Position numbers and translations under genes: made by a program | Source of the DNA: Gammaproteobacteria bacterium | GTDB lineage: Bacteria; Pseudomonadota; Gammaproteobacteria; Pseudomonadales; Azotimanducaceae | Direction of reading: 5' to 3' | Assembly: GCA_026708185.1 (NCBI GenBank) | Contig: JAPOVK010000050.1 | Coordinates: forward strand, 1-64,000 | Length of the DNA stretch: 64,000 nucleotides | Part shown: positions 47,148 through 57,560 of the stretch, piece by piece | How positions within the stretch are numbered: the stretch's first letter is position 1 | How the letters are laid out: each line of letters starts with the position of its first letter | The notes under the pieces: generated by a model | What the model was told of the DNA's origin: nothing | What the model saw: only the letters and a program-made list of their open reading frames with translations | The model's database searches: none

Positions 47148-49361
47148 CTAGGCGACCTTGATCGGCAGCGCGCGGTGGCGGGTGCCGGTCGCCGCGAACA
47201 GCGCATTCACCAGCGCGGGCGCCACCGGTGGAACACCGGGCTCGCCGACGCCGGCGGGCAGCCGGCCTTGGGCAGGCACCAGTTCCACGGAAGTGGCAGG
47301 TGCTTCGGACATGCGCAGCAGCGGGTAGTCGTGGAAGTTGCTTTGCGCCACCACGCCGTCGGCCATGTCGATCTTGCCGTGCAGGGCGAGCGACAACCCG
47401 AACACGACCGCGCCCTCCATCTGCGCGACGCACGTGTCGGCGTTGACGTAGGTGCCGCAGTCCAGCACGACGTAGGCGTTCGAGACCTTCGGCGTGCCGT
47501 TGACCGCGCTCGCCTCCAGAACCACCGCGACGTAGGAACGGAAGCTGTGGTGAACGGCGAACCCGAGCCCGGTGCCTTCCGGTCGCGGCCGATCCCATTC
47601 CGACAGAGCCCGCACCCGTTCAATGACGTGGCGCAGACGACCGACGTCCAGGCCGTGGCCCTCGGGCGGCTGCATGCCGGGGACCTTGAGTACGCCGCTC
47701 GCCGGCAGGATCTCCAGGCGGTGCTCGATCGGGTCGCGTCCTACCGCCGCGGCCATCTCGTCAGCGAAAACGTTGGCGGAGAACGCGTGGAAGATGTTGC
47801 ACACCGAACGCATCCAACCGACGCGCACGCCCGGACGCAGGCCAGCGAACTCCATGCGCTGGTTCTCGACCGTGTACGGCAGATTGGAGAATCCCATCTC
47901 GAGTTCCCAATCCGCCGGCATGGTGGCGCCACCGTCGAACACGGTGGTGATCGAGGGAAACGCGGTGCGTTCCAGCCACGCCTTGGGGTGGCCGCGCTCG
48001 TCGATCGCCGCGCGGTGGTATTGCGCGCTCGACGCATGGAAGTAGTCGTGGCGGATGTCGTCCTCGCGCGACCATTGCACCCGGATCGGGCGGCCGAGGC
48101 GCTTGGAGAGTTCCACGGCCTCGAGCCCGAAGTCCGGCTTCGACTTGCGCCCGAAGGCGCCGCCGAGCAGCGTCGGGGTGACCGTGACGTTCTCGGGTTC
48201 GTAGCCGAGCCAAGCCGCGACCAGACCGCGGGCGGACTGCGGATCCTGGAACGGCCCGTGGACCACGCACATGCCGCCCGACACGTCCGCGATTGCCACC
48301 GGTGGTTCCATCGGCGCGTGCGCCAGGAACGGCGTCTCGTAGGTTGCGGAGAGTTCCGTCATGCCCTCGGCGAAGACAGCGTCCACGTCGCCCTTCTCGG
48401 AGTCGGGGACCGGCGTGCCCGGCTGGGCCAGCGCCTTGCGCAACTCCTCCTGCAGGGTGTCGCTGGAGAACGTCTGGTTGGGGCTGTCCGTCCACTCGAT
48501 CTCGAGGTCGCGGGCGATGCGCATCGCCGTGTAGGTGTCGTCCGCGACCACCGCGACGCCGCCGACGGGATTGAACACCGGCCCCGCGCTCGCGGACGGG
48601 TCGAGGATCTCGATCCCGAGTAAGCCCGGCGCCGTGTTCGGCTTGTTGAGGATGTTCTTCACGCCGCCGCCGAGCCAAGGACAACGGACCACGACCGCGG
48701 TCGCCATGTTCGGCATCTGGAAGTCCGCGCCGTACGTACCCTTGCCGCGGACGATGTCGGCGGCGTCGACGTGCACGGCATGTTTACCGATGTAGCGGTG
48801 CTCGGCCTCGCTCTTGCGCGGCGGATCTTCCGGTACGGGCAGAGTGGCCGCGATGCCGGCGAGGTCGCCGTAGCCGAGCCGTTGGCCGCTGCCAGCGTGG
48901 ATCACCTCGTGGTTCGTAGCCTCGACCTCGTCGACACCCACCCCCCAATGCTGCGCCGCCGCTTGGCGAAGCATCAGCCGAGCGGCGGCCCCGGCGGTGC
49001 GCAGGCGCTCGTAGTTCAAGAGGATGCTGCGCGACCCGTCGGTGTTCTGGTCGCCGTACTTGGCGTCGCCGTCCGCCTGGTCGACGACCACCCGCGACCA
49101 ATCGGCGTCCAACTCGTCGGCGACGACTTGGGCGAGCGCAGTGCGGATGCCTTGGCCCATCTCCGAGCGGTGCGCGGTGACGTGAACGGTGCCGTCGGGC
49201 TCGAGCGCCAGGAACAGGTTGGGCACGAACGGTTCGGTGGCGACCGGCGGCCTCGGTGTCCGCGCACAACTCGGCAGGCAGGCGCCGAGCACGAAGACGC
49301 CCGATACGCCCAGGAAGTTGCGCCGCGATAGGTCCGGTGAAAGGTTGGTGATGGCGTTCAT
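47148..49361 (-). CDS. Xanthine dehydrogenase-family molybdopterin-binding subunit (isoquinoline 1-oxidoreductase beta-like)
   Basis: Twin-Arg-like [86 protein letters not shown]. Confidence 0.95.
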   Translation of the reverse strand: MNAITNLSPDLSRRNFLGVSGVFVLGACLPSCARTPRPPVATEPFVPNLFLALEPDGTVHVTAHRSEMGQGIRTALAQVVADELDADWSRVVVDQADGDAKYGDQNTDGSRSILLNYERLRTAGAAARLMLRQAAAQHWGVGVDEVEATNHEVIHAGSGQRLGYGDLAGIAATLPVPEDPPRKSEAEHRYIGKHAVHVDAADIVRGKGTYGADFQMPNMATAVVVRCPWLGGGVKNILNKPNTAPGLLGIEILDPSASAGPVFNPVGGVAVVADDTYTAMRIARDLEIEWTDSPNQTFSSDTLQEELRKALAQPGTPVPDSEKGDVDAVFAEGMTELSATYETPFLAHAPMEPPVAIADVSGGMCVVHGPFQDPQSARGLVAAWLGYEPENVTVTPTLLGGAFGRKSKPDFGLEAVELSKRLGRPIRVQWSREDDIRHDYFHASSAQYHRAAIDERGHPKAWLERTAFPSITTVFDGGATMPADWELEMGFSNLPYTVENQRMEFAGLRPGVRVGWMRSVCNIFHAFSANVFADEMAAAVGRDPIEHRLEILPASGVLKVPGMQPPEGHGLDVGRLRHVIERVRALSEWDRPRPEGTGLGFAVHHSFRSYVAVVLEASAVNGTPKVSNAYVVLDCGTYVNADTCVAQMEGAVVFGLSLALHGKIDMADGVVAQSNFHDYPLLRMSEAPATSVELVPAQGRLPAGVGEPGVPPVAPALVNALFAATGTRHRALPIKVA

Positions 49362-49828
49362 GATGCGTTCCCCCCGGTGCGTTGCGCGGCCGCTTCATGG
49401 ATCGCCGCGCGGATGCGGACGTACGTGCCGCAGCGGCAGAGGTTGCCGGCCATCGCGGTGTCGATATCGGCGTCGGTGGGCGATGCGTTGCCGTCGAGCA
49501 GCGCCGCTGCCGACATCAGTTGTCCCGACTGACAGTAGCCGCACTGCGCAACGTTGTTCTTGACCCAGACTTCGAGAAGCTCCGGGTGCGCGGCCTCCAG
49601 CGCTTCAATGGTGGTGATCGGGACGTCGGCGGCGCCGGACACCGGGAGTTGGCAAGACCTCACCGGGCTGCCGTTGACGTGCACGGTGCAGGCGCCGCAG
49701 TAGCTGCCGCCGCAGCCGAACTTGGTGCCGGTCAGGCCCAAGTGATCGCGCAGCACCCAGAGCAGCGGTGTGTCGGGAGCCACGTCGGCTTCGACGTCGC
49801 GCCCGTTGACGTTGAGTTTCAGTGCCAT
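49358..49828 (-). CDS. (2Fe-2S)-binding subunit of molybdenum hydroxylase
   Basis: [58 protein letters not shown]. Confidence 0.96.
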   Translation of the reverse strand: MALKLNVNGRDVEADVAPDTPLLWVLRDHLGLTGTKFGCGGSYCGACTVHVNGSPVRSCQLPVSGAADVPITTIEALEAAHPELLEVWVKNNVAQCGYCQSGQLMSAAALLDGNASPTDADIDTAMAGNLCRCGTYVRIRAAIHEAAAQRTGGNAS

Positions 49829-49962
49829 GGAGAAGGCCTTTAAGGTCGCGTGGACAGTTCCGAGGGTACTTGGCGGCACGGTCGACGGCAACGGTCGCGG
49901 GCAATCACCGTGCCGCGCCGAGATCGGTGGACACCCTCAAGGGCCCGCCAGTCCAGATCCTT

Positions 49963-50730
49963 CTAGCGGTCGCCCAGGGCCTTGAGCATCCGCTTCAACG
50001 CGAAGTGGCGATAGCTGCCCAGGATCAACTCCCGGACCTCGTCCCAGTCGATCCGGTCCTCCACGTCGAGGTCGATCCAGCCCCGGTGGCCGATGTAGCG
50101 GGGGATCGTGTAGCGCGGGTCGTCGGTGAGCGTGGCCTGCAGGGCCGCGCCGACCCAGGTCTCGATCGTCATCCGCCGCCGGTAGCGGTGCACCGTCGCG
50201 AAGGTCTTCTTGCCCGCCTTGAACGCCGGTGTGCCGAACTGCCGTCCTTCGCCGGTCTCAGGCAGTTCGGCGCACATCTCGCGCAACCGTTCGAGTTTTT
50301 CGCGGGCGTGGGGGGCGGACAGCGGATCGAACTCCTCCGGATCGATGGTCTCCGTCGGCGGTTCGATGTCGAGCGGCGGGCCGAGCGCCTCGACCAGTTC
50401 GGACGGCGCGACGTTCACGTAGGCCTCGCGCACGCGCATCGCAATGTTGTACCAGTCGTTGCCCTGATCGAGGTGCACACCGAGCCAGCCCTTGGGACCG
50501 ACATACTGGGGCACGAAGTAGTGCTCGGGCTCGCCGCTGACGTGCATCTGCTGAGCGCCTTGGGGTGCGTGCACCCACAGCGCGATGCGACCGTCGCCGT
50601 GGTGGTTGACGGCTAACGTGGCGAAGGTCTTGCCGCGCACCTTGAAGTCCGGCATGCCGTGGCCGGGGCGCACATCCACTTCGGGGAGCGCGCAGACCTC
50701 CTGCACGGCAGCCTTGATGTCCTTACCCAT
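49963..50730 (-). CDS. Tandem MmcQ/YjbR-like domain protein
   Basis: Two related halves: GMPDFKVRGKTFATLAVNHHGDGRIALWV...GPKGWLGVHLDQGNDW and GTPAFKAGKKTFATVHRYRRRMTIETWV...GHRGWIDLDVEDRIDW. Confidence 0.85.
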   Translation of the reverse strand: MGKDIKAAVQEVCALPEVDVRPGHGMPDFKVRGKTFATLAVNHHGDGRIALWVHAPQGAQQMHVSGEPEHYFVPQYVGPKGWLGVHLDQGNDWYNIAMRVREAYVNVAPSELVEALGPPLDIEPPTETIDPEEFDPLSAPHAREKLERLREMCAELPETGEGRQFGTPAFKAGKKTFATVHRYRRRMTIETWVGAALQATLTDDPRYTIPRYIGHRGWIDLDVEDRIDWDEVRELILGSYRHFALKRMLKALGDR

Positions 50731-50797
50731 CGGTCCCCCTTGTCCGGCAGCGGCGTGTCCGGCAGCGGCGCAATGTAACACGCGCTATGATCGGCGA

Positions 50798-51787
50798 ATG
50801 GCTCAGGTGAGAGAGCATCAGCCCATCCGCGTGCAACGGCTGGTGGACCGGCCAATTGTCGGGCCCGACGCGCATCCGAGCATCGGCGCCAACATTCAAG
50901 GTCCGTCCCTGATCCGGGTCCCGGACTGGCTTGCCGACCCGCTCGGGCGCTACTACCTCTACTTCGCCGATCACAAGGGCCGGTACATACGCCTGGCCTA
51001 CGCCGATGCGCTGACGGGACCCTGGCGCATCCATGTGCCGGGCAGCCTGCGTCTTGAGCAGACGCCGTTTCCCAACGAGCCGCCGCCGGTTTCGCCCGAA
51101 GCCGTTCGCCGGGCCGAAGCCCGCAACCGGGAACGCGGTGTGCGCATCGGCCACTCGGTGGCGCATGAAATGGGCACGCCCCACATTGCCTCGCCGGACG
51201 TCCACGTCCACGACGCCGACCGCCAGATCGTCATGTACTACCACGGACTCGAAGCGGCGGGTCGCCAGGTCTCGCGGGTGGCCGTGTCGCACGACGGCAT
51301 CGACTTCGAGAGCCACACCGACATCCTCGGGCAGACGTACATGCGCGTATTCGACTACCGGCGCATCACCTACGCGCTGGCGATGCCGGGCCAGTTCTAC
51401 CGGTCCCGGAACCCGCTGCACGGCTTCGAGGAGGGACCGCTGCTGTTCAACCCGGACATGCGCCACGCCGCCGTGCTCGTGCGCGGCGACACCTTGTACG
51501 TGTTCTGGACGCAGGTGGGGGACGCGCCGGAGCGCATTTTGGTCTCAACGGTCAGCCTCTTGGGCGACTGGATCAACTGGCAGGCCAGCGAGCCTGTCGA
51601 TGTGCTGCGCCCGGAACGTCCGTGGGAAGGAGCCGATGCGCCGCTGGAGCCGTCCTATCGGAGCGTGGCCTACGGTGAGGTCAACCAGTTGCGCGATCCG
51701 GCGATCTACGTCGAGGACGACGCCGTCTACCTGTTGTACGCCGTCGCGGGCGAAAGCGGCATCGCCATCGCCCGCGTCTGGCTCTGA
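50798..51787 (+). CDS. Glycosyl hydrolase-like beta-propeller protein (GH43-like fold)
   Basis: GRYYLYFADHKGRYIRLAYADALTGPWRIH; IVMYYHGLEAAGRQVSRVAVSHDGIDFE; AIYVEDDAVYLLYAVAGESGIAIARV. Confidence 0.7.
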   Translation: MAQVREHQPIRVQRLVDRPIVGPDAHPSIGANIQGPSLIRVPDWLADPLGRYYLYFADHKGRYIRLAYADALTGPWRIHVPGSLRLEQTPFPNEPPPVSPEAVRRAEARNRERGVRIGHSVAHEMGTPHIASPDVHVHDADRQIVMYYHGLEAAGRQVSRVAVSHDGIDFESHTDILGQTYMRVFDYRRITYALAMPGQFYRSRNPLHGFEEGPLLFNPDMRHAAVLVRGDTLYVFWTQVGDAPERILVSTVSLLGDWINWQASEPVDVLRPERPWEGADAPLEPSYRSVAYGEVNQLRDPAIYVEDDAVYLLYAVAGESGIAIARVWL

Positions 51788-51793
51788 CGCCGC

Positions 51794-52828
51794 CTAGGCG
51801 AAGAGTTTCTCCGAGGTCGCTGCGGCGACGAAGTTCTCCTTCAGCACCGTGTAGTCCTGTATGTCGGCGTTGACGACGTCCAAGCCGTGTGCGAGCACGT
51901 AGGCATAGCTGCGCTGGAAGTCGGACAGGTCGGCCTTGAGATAGGACTCGTCGTAGAACCGGTCGAAGATCTTGCCGTTGGCACCGCCGCCCCAGCGGCG
52001 ACCCGCCAGGAGACGACCGACCTTCATGCCAACCAAGGCGATCCCGGCCTCGCGCGCGCGTTTCAGTACCGGCGCAAGGTGCACCATGTCCTCTGTGCCG
52101 GTGAGGATCTTGCGGCTGTTCCAGTCGTACCAGCCGGCCGGCGTGATTGCGATCATGGCCAGGTCGTACCAGCCGGTTTCCGTCGCGGCCTCGAGGCATC
52201 CCTGGGCGTTCTCGTGGGTTGACAGTCCGAGGTAGGTGACCTTGCCGGCGGCCTTCGCGTCCTCGAAGGCGCGATACATCTCTTCTGCGCGGACGATCCC
52301 CGGGTTGTTGGCCGCCATCTGGTAGTAGGCATCGACGTGGTCGGTGTCGAGTTCCTTCAGGCTGCCTTCCATGTAGGCGGTCCAGTTGGCGGCGGCGCGC
52401 TTGGCGACCTCGGTGGTGACCTCGACATCGGCACCGATGTCCACGGGGGCCTTGGAGATGAGGAAGATCTCGTCGCGGTGGCGCTTGGCGAACTCCGCCA
52501 GGTTCTTCTCGGCATCGCCGTAGTAGTCGCTGTAGCCCACGTCGTAGACGTTGACGCCGGCCTGCATGGCGACGTTGAGCAGGCGGTCGTTCGGACGCCG
52601 GGACAACGCCGCGCCGCAGCCGTAGACGAGTCGGCTGGCACGGAACCCGGTGCGTCCGAGCGTCCTGTAGGTCATGCCGGGCCACGCGGCCTTGTCGACG
52701 GACTCCTTCGCCGCCGTCTCCGCGGCGCTGACGTTGCGGGTCTGGAGCAGCACCTGGCCGCCCACGCCGAGCATGGTGAGGAACTGCAGAAACGACCGGC
52801 GGTCGGTTTTCGGTTGCGAACTGGGCAC
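51794..52828 (-). CDS. Aldo/keto reductase with twin-arginine-like signal
   Basis: TDRRSFLQFLTMLGVGG; MTYRTLGRTGFRASRLVYGCGA; NVYDVGYSDYYGDAEKNL; VTYLGLSTHENAQ. Confidence 0.88.
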   Translation of the reverse strand: MPSSQPKTDRRSFLQFLTMLGVGGQVLLQTRNVSAAETAAKESVDKAAWPGMTYRTLGRTGFRASRLVYGCGAALSRRPNDRLLNVAMQAGVNVYDVGYSDYYGDAEKNLAEFAKRHRDEIFLISKAPVDIGADVEVTTEVAKRAAANWTAYMEGSLKELDTDHVDAYYQMAANNPGIVRAEEMYRAFEDAKAAGKVTYLGLSTHENAQGCLEAATETGWYDLAMIAITPAGWYDWNSRKILTGTEDMVHLAPVLKRAREAGIALVGMKVGRLLAGRRWGGGANGKIFDRFYDESYLKADLSDFQRSYAYVLAHGLDVVNADIQDYTVLKENFVAAATSEKLFA

Positions 52829-52993
52829 GGTGGATCCCCCTTGGCTTAACGCGTTGGCAAGCAGCATGTAGAGCAGCCCATAGACTGCTACGGATGCGTT
52901 GCGTTTACAACGCGGTCCTTCGAGTGTTCTAGGACGCCGCTGGCGGCCAACGCTTATGATGGGCGGCACACGCATATCGGGAATCCGCTGACG

Positions 52994-53779
52994 ATGCCTT
53001 ACGCCAAGAACGGGGCCATCGAGATCTACTACGAGACCCACGGTCTCGCCGAGACCCATGGTCTCGCCGATGGCGAGAACCTGGTTTTCGCCCACGGCGC
53101 CGGCGGCAACGCCACGAGCTGGTGGCAGCAGGTTCCGGCGTTCGCGGCTACGCACCGGATCGCCGTCTTCGATCACCGCGGCTTCGCGCGCACTGTCTGT
53201 CCGGCGGAACAGCAGAGCGCGGCCCACTTCGAAGCGGATCTGGTGGCCGTCATGGATGCGGCGGAGATGGACCAGGCGGTAATCGTCTGCCAGTCGATGG
53301 GTGGCTGGACTGGCGTCCGGGCCGCGGTCAACCGGACCGACCGCGTCCGCGCCGTACTGCTGGCCAATACGCCCGGCGCGATCCGCAACGAGACCACCGT
53401 CGCCAACATGGCCCAAATGGCTGAACGGCTGGCTGCGGCGGGCGGCCTCGTGAACCGGGCCTACAGTCCGGAGTTCGCCGAGCGCAACCCGGCGGGGGCA
53501 GTGTTGTACCGCCAGATCTCGGCGTTCAATACGCAGGCGAGGCCGAACATTCGCGACGCGTCCGTCTACGTCACGCCCGAGGCGGTCAAGGCGACGGGCC
53601 TGCCTTTCCTGATGTTGTCGAGCGATTTGGATCCGCTGTTCCCGCCGGCGGTTCTGGAGTCGGTCGCGGCCGACATCGACGCGCCGGTCGAGCGCATCAA
53701 CGGCGCGGGCCACTCGACCTACTTCGAAATGCCGGACGCTTTCAACGCGGTGCTGCGGGACTTTCTCGCCGGACTCTAG
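52994..53779 (+). CDS. Alpha/beta hydrolase
   Basis: LVFAHGAGGNATSWWQQVPAFA; AVFDHRGFARTV; VIVCQSMGGWTGVRAAV; INGAGHSTYFEMP. Confidence 0.92.
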   Translation: MPYAKNGAIEIYYETHGLAETHGLADGENLVFAHGAGGNATSWWQQVPAFAATHRIAVFDHRGFARTVCPAEQQSAAHFEADLVAVMDAAEMDQAVIVCQSMGGWTGVRAAVNRTDRVRAVLLANTPGAIRNETTVANMAQMAERLAAAGGLVNRAYSPEFAERNPAGAVLYRQISAFNTQARPNIRDASVYVTPEAVKATGLPFLMLSSDLDPLFPPAVLESVAADIDAPVERINGAGHSTYFEMPDAFNAVLRDFLAGL

Positions 53780-54546
53780 TCGATGTCCACGCCGACGGGG
53801 CAGTGATCTGAGCCCGTGACGTCCGGCCAGATGAAGGCGTCCACGACTCGCCGCTGGGCGGATGGGGAGGCCAGCACGTAGTCGATGCGCCAACCGACGT
53901 TGTCCGCGCGCGCATTGCCCCACTGTCGCCACCACGTGTAGTGTCCGGCTTCGCCGCGGTGCCGGCGGCGGAAGGTGTCGCTCCAGCCCGCATCGATCCA
54001 GCGCTGCATCTCGGCACGTTCCTCGGGTAGGAAGCCGCTGGTCCTCGCGTTGGTCTTGGGGCGTGCCAAGTCGAGTTCGGTATGCGCGGTGTTGTAGTCG
54101 CCCACGACGTAGACCGGACCGCGTCGGCGCACGAGCTGCAGCCGGTCGAACACCGCCTGGTAAAAGCCGAGCTTGTAGGGCACGCGGCTGTTGTCGCGGT
54201 CTGTTCCGCTGCCCTTCGGGAAGTAGACGCTGGCGATCGCCATGCGGCCAAAGTGGGCGATCAGCAGCCGGCCCTCGACGTCGTATTCCTCGATTCCTAA
54301 GCGCGTCTCGACGCGAGTCGGCGGGTCGCGAGAATACAGGGCCACGCCGCTGTAGCCGAGCCGTTGGGCGGGTGCAAAGACGGCGTGCCAACCCGGCGGC
54401 GAGCGGACGCCGGGCAGAAGTTGCGTCGGTAGCGCGCGCACTTCCTGGAGCCCGACCACGTCGGCACCCGACGCCTCGAGGAAGTCCATGAAGCCTTTCT
54501 TCACGCAGGCCCGCAGGCCGTTCACGTTCCAGCTCACGATGCGCAT
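53776..54546 (-). CDS. xthA: Exodeoxyribonuclease III
   Basis: MRIVSWNVNGLRACVKKGFMDFLEASGADVVGLQEVR; YVVGDYNTAHTELDLARPK; GSDHCPVGVDID. Confidence 0.93.
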   Translation of the reverse strand: MRIVSWNVNGLRACVKKGFMDFLEASGADVVGLQEVRALPTQLLPGVRSPPGWHAVFAPAQRLGYSGVALYSRDPPTRVETRLGIEEYDVEGRLLIAHFGRMAIASVYFPKGSGTDRDNSRVPYKLGFYQAVFDRLQLVRRRGPVYVVGDYNTAHTELDLARPKTNARTSGFLPEERAEMQRWIDAGWSDTFRRRHRGEAGHYTWWRQWGNARADNVGWRIDYVLASPSAQRRVVDAFIWPDVTGSDHCPVGVDID

Positions 54547-54555
54547 GTGTGGCGT

Positions 54556-55815
54556 TTACCGGGTTGGCCGCTCGCAGAGGGCAAACAGGATAGCGCCAAG
54601 GCCGGAGCCTGCGGCCAAGATTGCGAAACCCAAGACGTAGTCGCCGAAGATGTCCGCCATGGCGCCTGCGAACAGCGCCCCGAACGCCATCCCGAACATC
54701 GCGATGAGCGACGAGAAACCCATGATCGTGCCGAACGACGTGGCCCCGAAGTAGTCGGCCCGCAAGGCAACCATGAGCGGGCCGCGGACGCCCCAGGCGA
54801 GCCCGTTGAGCACCGCGAAACCGATCACCATGGCCCAGTCGGTAGCGAATGCCAGAAGTGCGAAGCCGGATCCGTGTCCGAGCATGCAGCCGACGCACAG
54901 CAGGCGCTTGTCGAAGTGGTCGCCCAACCAGCCGCCAAGGAGTTGGCCTGTGATCTGGGTCGCCGTCATTAACATGACGGCGAAGCCGGCCTGGATCGGA
55001 GTAAAGCCCAAGCCCTCCGTGACGTGGGGGATAAGGTGTGCGGTGACTGCGGACACGGTCAGAAGCGCGAGTGCGTGGGCGCTTGAGATGTACCAGAACG
55101 CCCGTGTTCGCATGGCTTCGGTAGGCGTTAGATCGCGGTCGCGCGGGCGCCGCCGGGCGATCACGGGATGTGGTTCGTCCGTGCCGTCGGGTATCTCGCC
55201 GACGTTCTCGGGTCGGTGATGGACCAAATTGACGAGAGGGAGGCCGACCAGCAGCACGACAATCGCCGAGCCCGCCGCCGTCCAGCGCCAGCCGACGAGT
55301 TCGATGGACAGGATCACTAGCGTCACACCCATTCCACCGAACGAAAAGCCCAGTTGGGAGACCGCCACCGCCTTGGCGCGGTGCTGGTCGAACCAGTTGA
55401 CGATGGCGACCGTCAAGGTGGCGAAACCGCCTAGGCTAGAGCCAAGGGCGATCAATGCCCACGCGATGTAAAACACCAAAAGCGTGTCGGTCAGCGCGAA
55501 CAACGCAAAGCCGACAGCAAAGATCGTCAACCCCCAACGGAGTACCGGCCGTGGCCCGAAACGATCCACGAGCCAGCCCTGCAACGGACCGAGCAAACCG
55601 CTTTCTGCACGGGTCAACGCGAATGCGCCGGAAAGCGCCGTCTTGCTCCAGCCGAACTGCGCCTGCAATGCCACGGTGTATGCGCCGAACGAATGCATCA
55701 TCAGCGCGCCCGAGAGCAGTTGTATGCCAGCCGCGCCGATTACCAGCCACCAGCCGTGGAATACGCGGCCACCTGGGCGGACGACGTGGTCAATGCGGGA
55801 GATGGGCGAGTTCAA
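54556..55815 (-). CDS. MFS transporter
   Basis: 419 aa, about 12 hydrophobic segments; SFGAYTVALQAQFGWSKTALSGAFAL; GPLQGWLVDRFGPRPVL. Confidence 0.92.
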   Translation of the reverse strand: MNSPISRIDHVVRPGGRVFHGWWLVIGAAGIQLLSGALMMHSFGAYTVALQAQFGWSKTALSGAFALTRAESGLLGPLQGWLVDRFGPRPVLRWGLTIFAVGFALFALTDTLLVFYIAWALIALGSSLGGFATLTVAIVNWFDQHRAKAVAVSQLGFSFGGMGVTLVILSIELVGWRWTAAGSAIVVLLVGLPLVNLVHHRPENVGEIPDGTDEPHPVIARRRPRDRDLTPTEAMRTRAFWYISSAHALALLTVSAVTAHLIPHVTEGLGFTPIQAGFAVMLMTATQITGQLLGGWLGDHFDKRLLCVGCMLGHGSGFALLAFATDWAMVIGFAVLNGLAWGVRGPLMVALRADYFGATSFGTIMGFSSLIAMFGMAFGALFAGAMADIFGDYVLGFAILAAGSGLGAILFALCERPTR

Positions 55816-56000
55816 ATTCTGGCTCGTCGCGCCCGCGAAAGCCGCCGCCTCATACGGTTGAGGCGCGTCCGGGCAGGACGCGAAACGACGCGGGGATCAA
55901 GCGGCGGTGCGCGAAGCATAGCAAACCGGTGCGTTCGCGCCGCCCTTGCCACCGTGTCCTCGAATACGCGAACCTTGCCGAACCTTGACTGGAGCTGACC

Positions 56001-56474
56001 ATGAAGAAACAAATACCCGCTTGCGTTGCCTTGGCGCTTGGCGTTCTCTTCGCCCCCGTCGCGTCCGCCGCGTCCATTGCCGACCTCGCTTGGATGACCG
56101 GGACGTATTCGGGCCCGGCTGGCCCCGGCGTTCTGGAGGAGAACTGGACCGTCCCGCGGGACGGATCGATCCAGTCCGTGGTGCGCATGACGTCCGGCGG
56201 GCAGACCAGCATGGTCGAGCTCATCGTGATCGAGGAGGAAGACGACACCCTCGTCCTGCGCCTGCAGCAGTGGGATCCCGGCATGAAGCCGCGCACCGAA
56301 GGGCCGACGGTGATGAAACTCACCGAGTTGGGCGACAACACGGTCGCGTTCGGTGTCGTGGGGGAGGGCATGTTCAACACCCTGCGCTATACGCGCGACG
56401 GCGACACGTTCACGATCTCGATCACCAACGCCGACGGGTCGTCGTTCGACATCCCGCTGACCGCCTCCCGCTGA
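56001..56474 (+). CDS. DUF6265-like secreted protein
   Basis: Signal peptide; IADLAWMTGTYSGPAGPGVLEENWTVPRDGSIQSVVRM. Confidence 0.75.
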   Translation: MKKQIPACVALALGVLFAPVASAASIADLAWMTGTYSGPAGPGVLEENWTVPRDGSIQSVVRMTSGGQTSMVELIVIEEEDDTLVLRLQQWDPGMKPRTEGPTVMKLTELGDNTVAFGVVGEGMFNTLRYTRDGDTFTISITNADGSSFDIPLTASR

Positions 56475-56495
56475 CGGACTTCGAAGCGTGCGGCG

Positions 56496-57257
56496 GTGAA
56501 AGTCCAGATCCTCTCCGACATCCACGTCGAGTTCGGCAACCGGATACCGCCGCCCGCGCCGGAGGCCGATGTCGTCGTGCTTGCCGGCGACCTCGCCCCG
56601 TATCGTCCGGAGGTTCTTGAGGACATCGCTGAGACGTTGTCTGGTTGCCGGATTCTCTACGTTCCCGGCAACCACGAGTTCTACGGCGGCGACATCGATG
56701 ACGTACGCGAGGCGATGGCGCGCGATTGCGCGAGACTCGGCATTGAACTGTTGGACCAGCGTGCGCTCACCATCGACCGTGTTCGTTTCATCGGGGCCAC
56801 GCTCTGGACGGACTTTGCGCTCGACGGCGTCGCGGAGGCGGTGGCGGCGCAGCAGACGGCGCGGCAACGGATGCCGGACTTTCGCGTGATCCGCCAAGGT
56901 GGCGTGGCATTCACCCCCGCGGAATCGGTGCGCCGGCACGAGGCCGACCGCGACTTCATTGCAGAGGAACTGCGGAACGCGGCGGACGAGGGCCTCACGA
57001 CCGTGGTGATCACGCACCATGCGCCGTCGCCACGGTCGATCCGGCCGTGGTTCCACGGCAATGCGCTCAATCCGGCGTTCGCTTCACGCCTCGATACGCT
57101 GATCGCCACGTACCAGCCGCCGTTGTGGATCCACGGCCATATGCACGACAGCATCGACGAACAACTCGGTGGGACTCGGGTGGTGGCGAATCCCGGCGGC
57201 TACACGGCGGCGGAGAACCCGCGATTCGACCCGGCTCTGTGTGTCGACGTGGGATGA
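56496..57257 (+). CDS. Metallophosphoesterase
   Basis: VQILSDIHVEF; VLAGDLAPYR; YVPGNHEFYGG; ITHHAPSPRS; WIHGHMHDS. Confidence 0.92.
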   Translation: MKVQILSDIHVEFGNRIPPPAPEADVVVLAGDLAPYRPEVLEDIAETLSGCRILYVPGNHEFYGGDIDDVREAMARDCARLGIELLDQRALTIDRVRFIGATLWTDFALDGVAEAVAAQQTARQRMPDFRVIRQGGVAFTPAESVRRHEADRDFIAEELRNAADEGLTTVVITHHAPSPRSIRPWFHGNALNPAFASRLDTLIATYQPPLWIHGHMHDSIDEQLGGTRVVANPGGYTAAENPRFDPALCVDVG

Positions 57258-57560
57258 CGCTCGTGGCCCGTTTCCGCAGGTCGGCTTCGAGACGATAGCG
57301 CGACTGACGGCGGTCGCGGCCACAAGCACAGCGTTGCAGACCATAACGCCCCCGTCGCTCGGGCGAATGTCTTACACCGATTCGAGACATCGGCCATTCC
57401 GCGCGGTCCCGTCGCTGGCCAGCATGGCGGTCCAACGCTGCCAAGACGCCACCCATGCACCGCGCATCGTCGACGACCGCCGCACCACCCGGGATTGGGC
57501 CCTCCGTCGCCCCTGTGGTACGTTCCCGAACGGCCCGACCGCGCACGACTGGAGAGACAG

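Noticed and set aside
45137-47206. 689-aa extension of the LLM oxidoreductase ORF
   Set aside because: Homology starts at MDIGICV (46207); the upstream stretch is another frame of the lipoprotein gene.
51794-54898. 1034-aa minus-strand ORF in the track
   Set aside because: Only the last ~345 codons (aldo/keto reductase) look like protein; the upstream part is an open frame running across the alpha/beta hydrolase and xthA genes, with Arg/Pro/Gly-rich composition.
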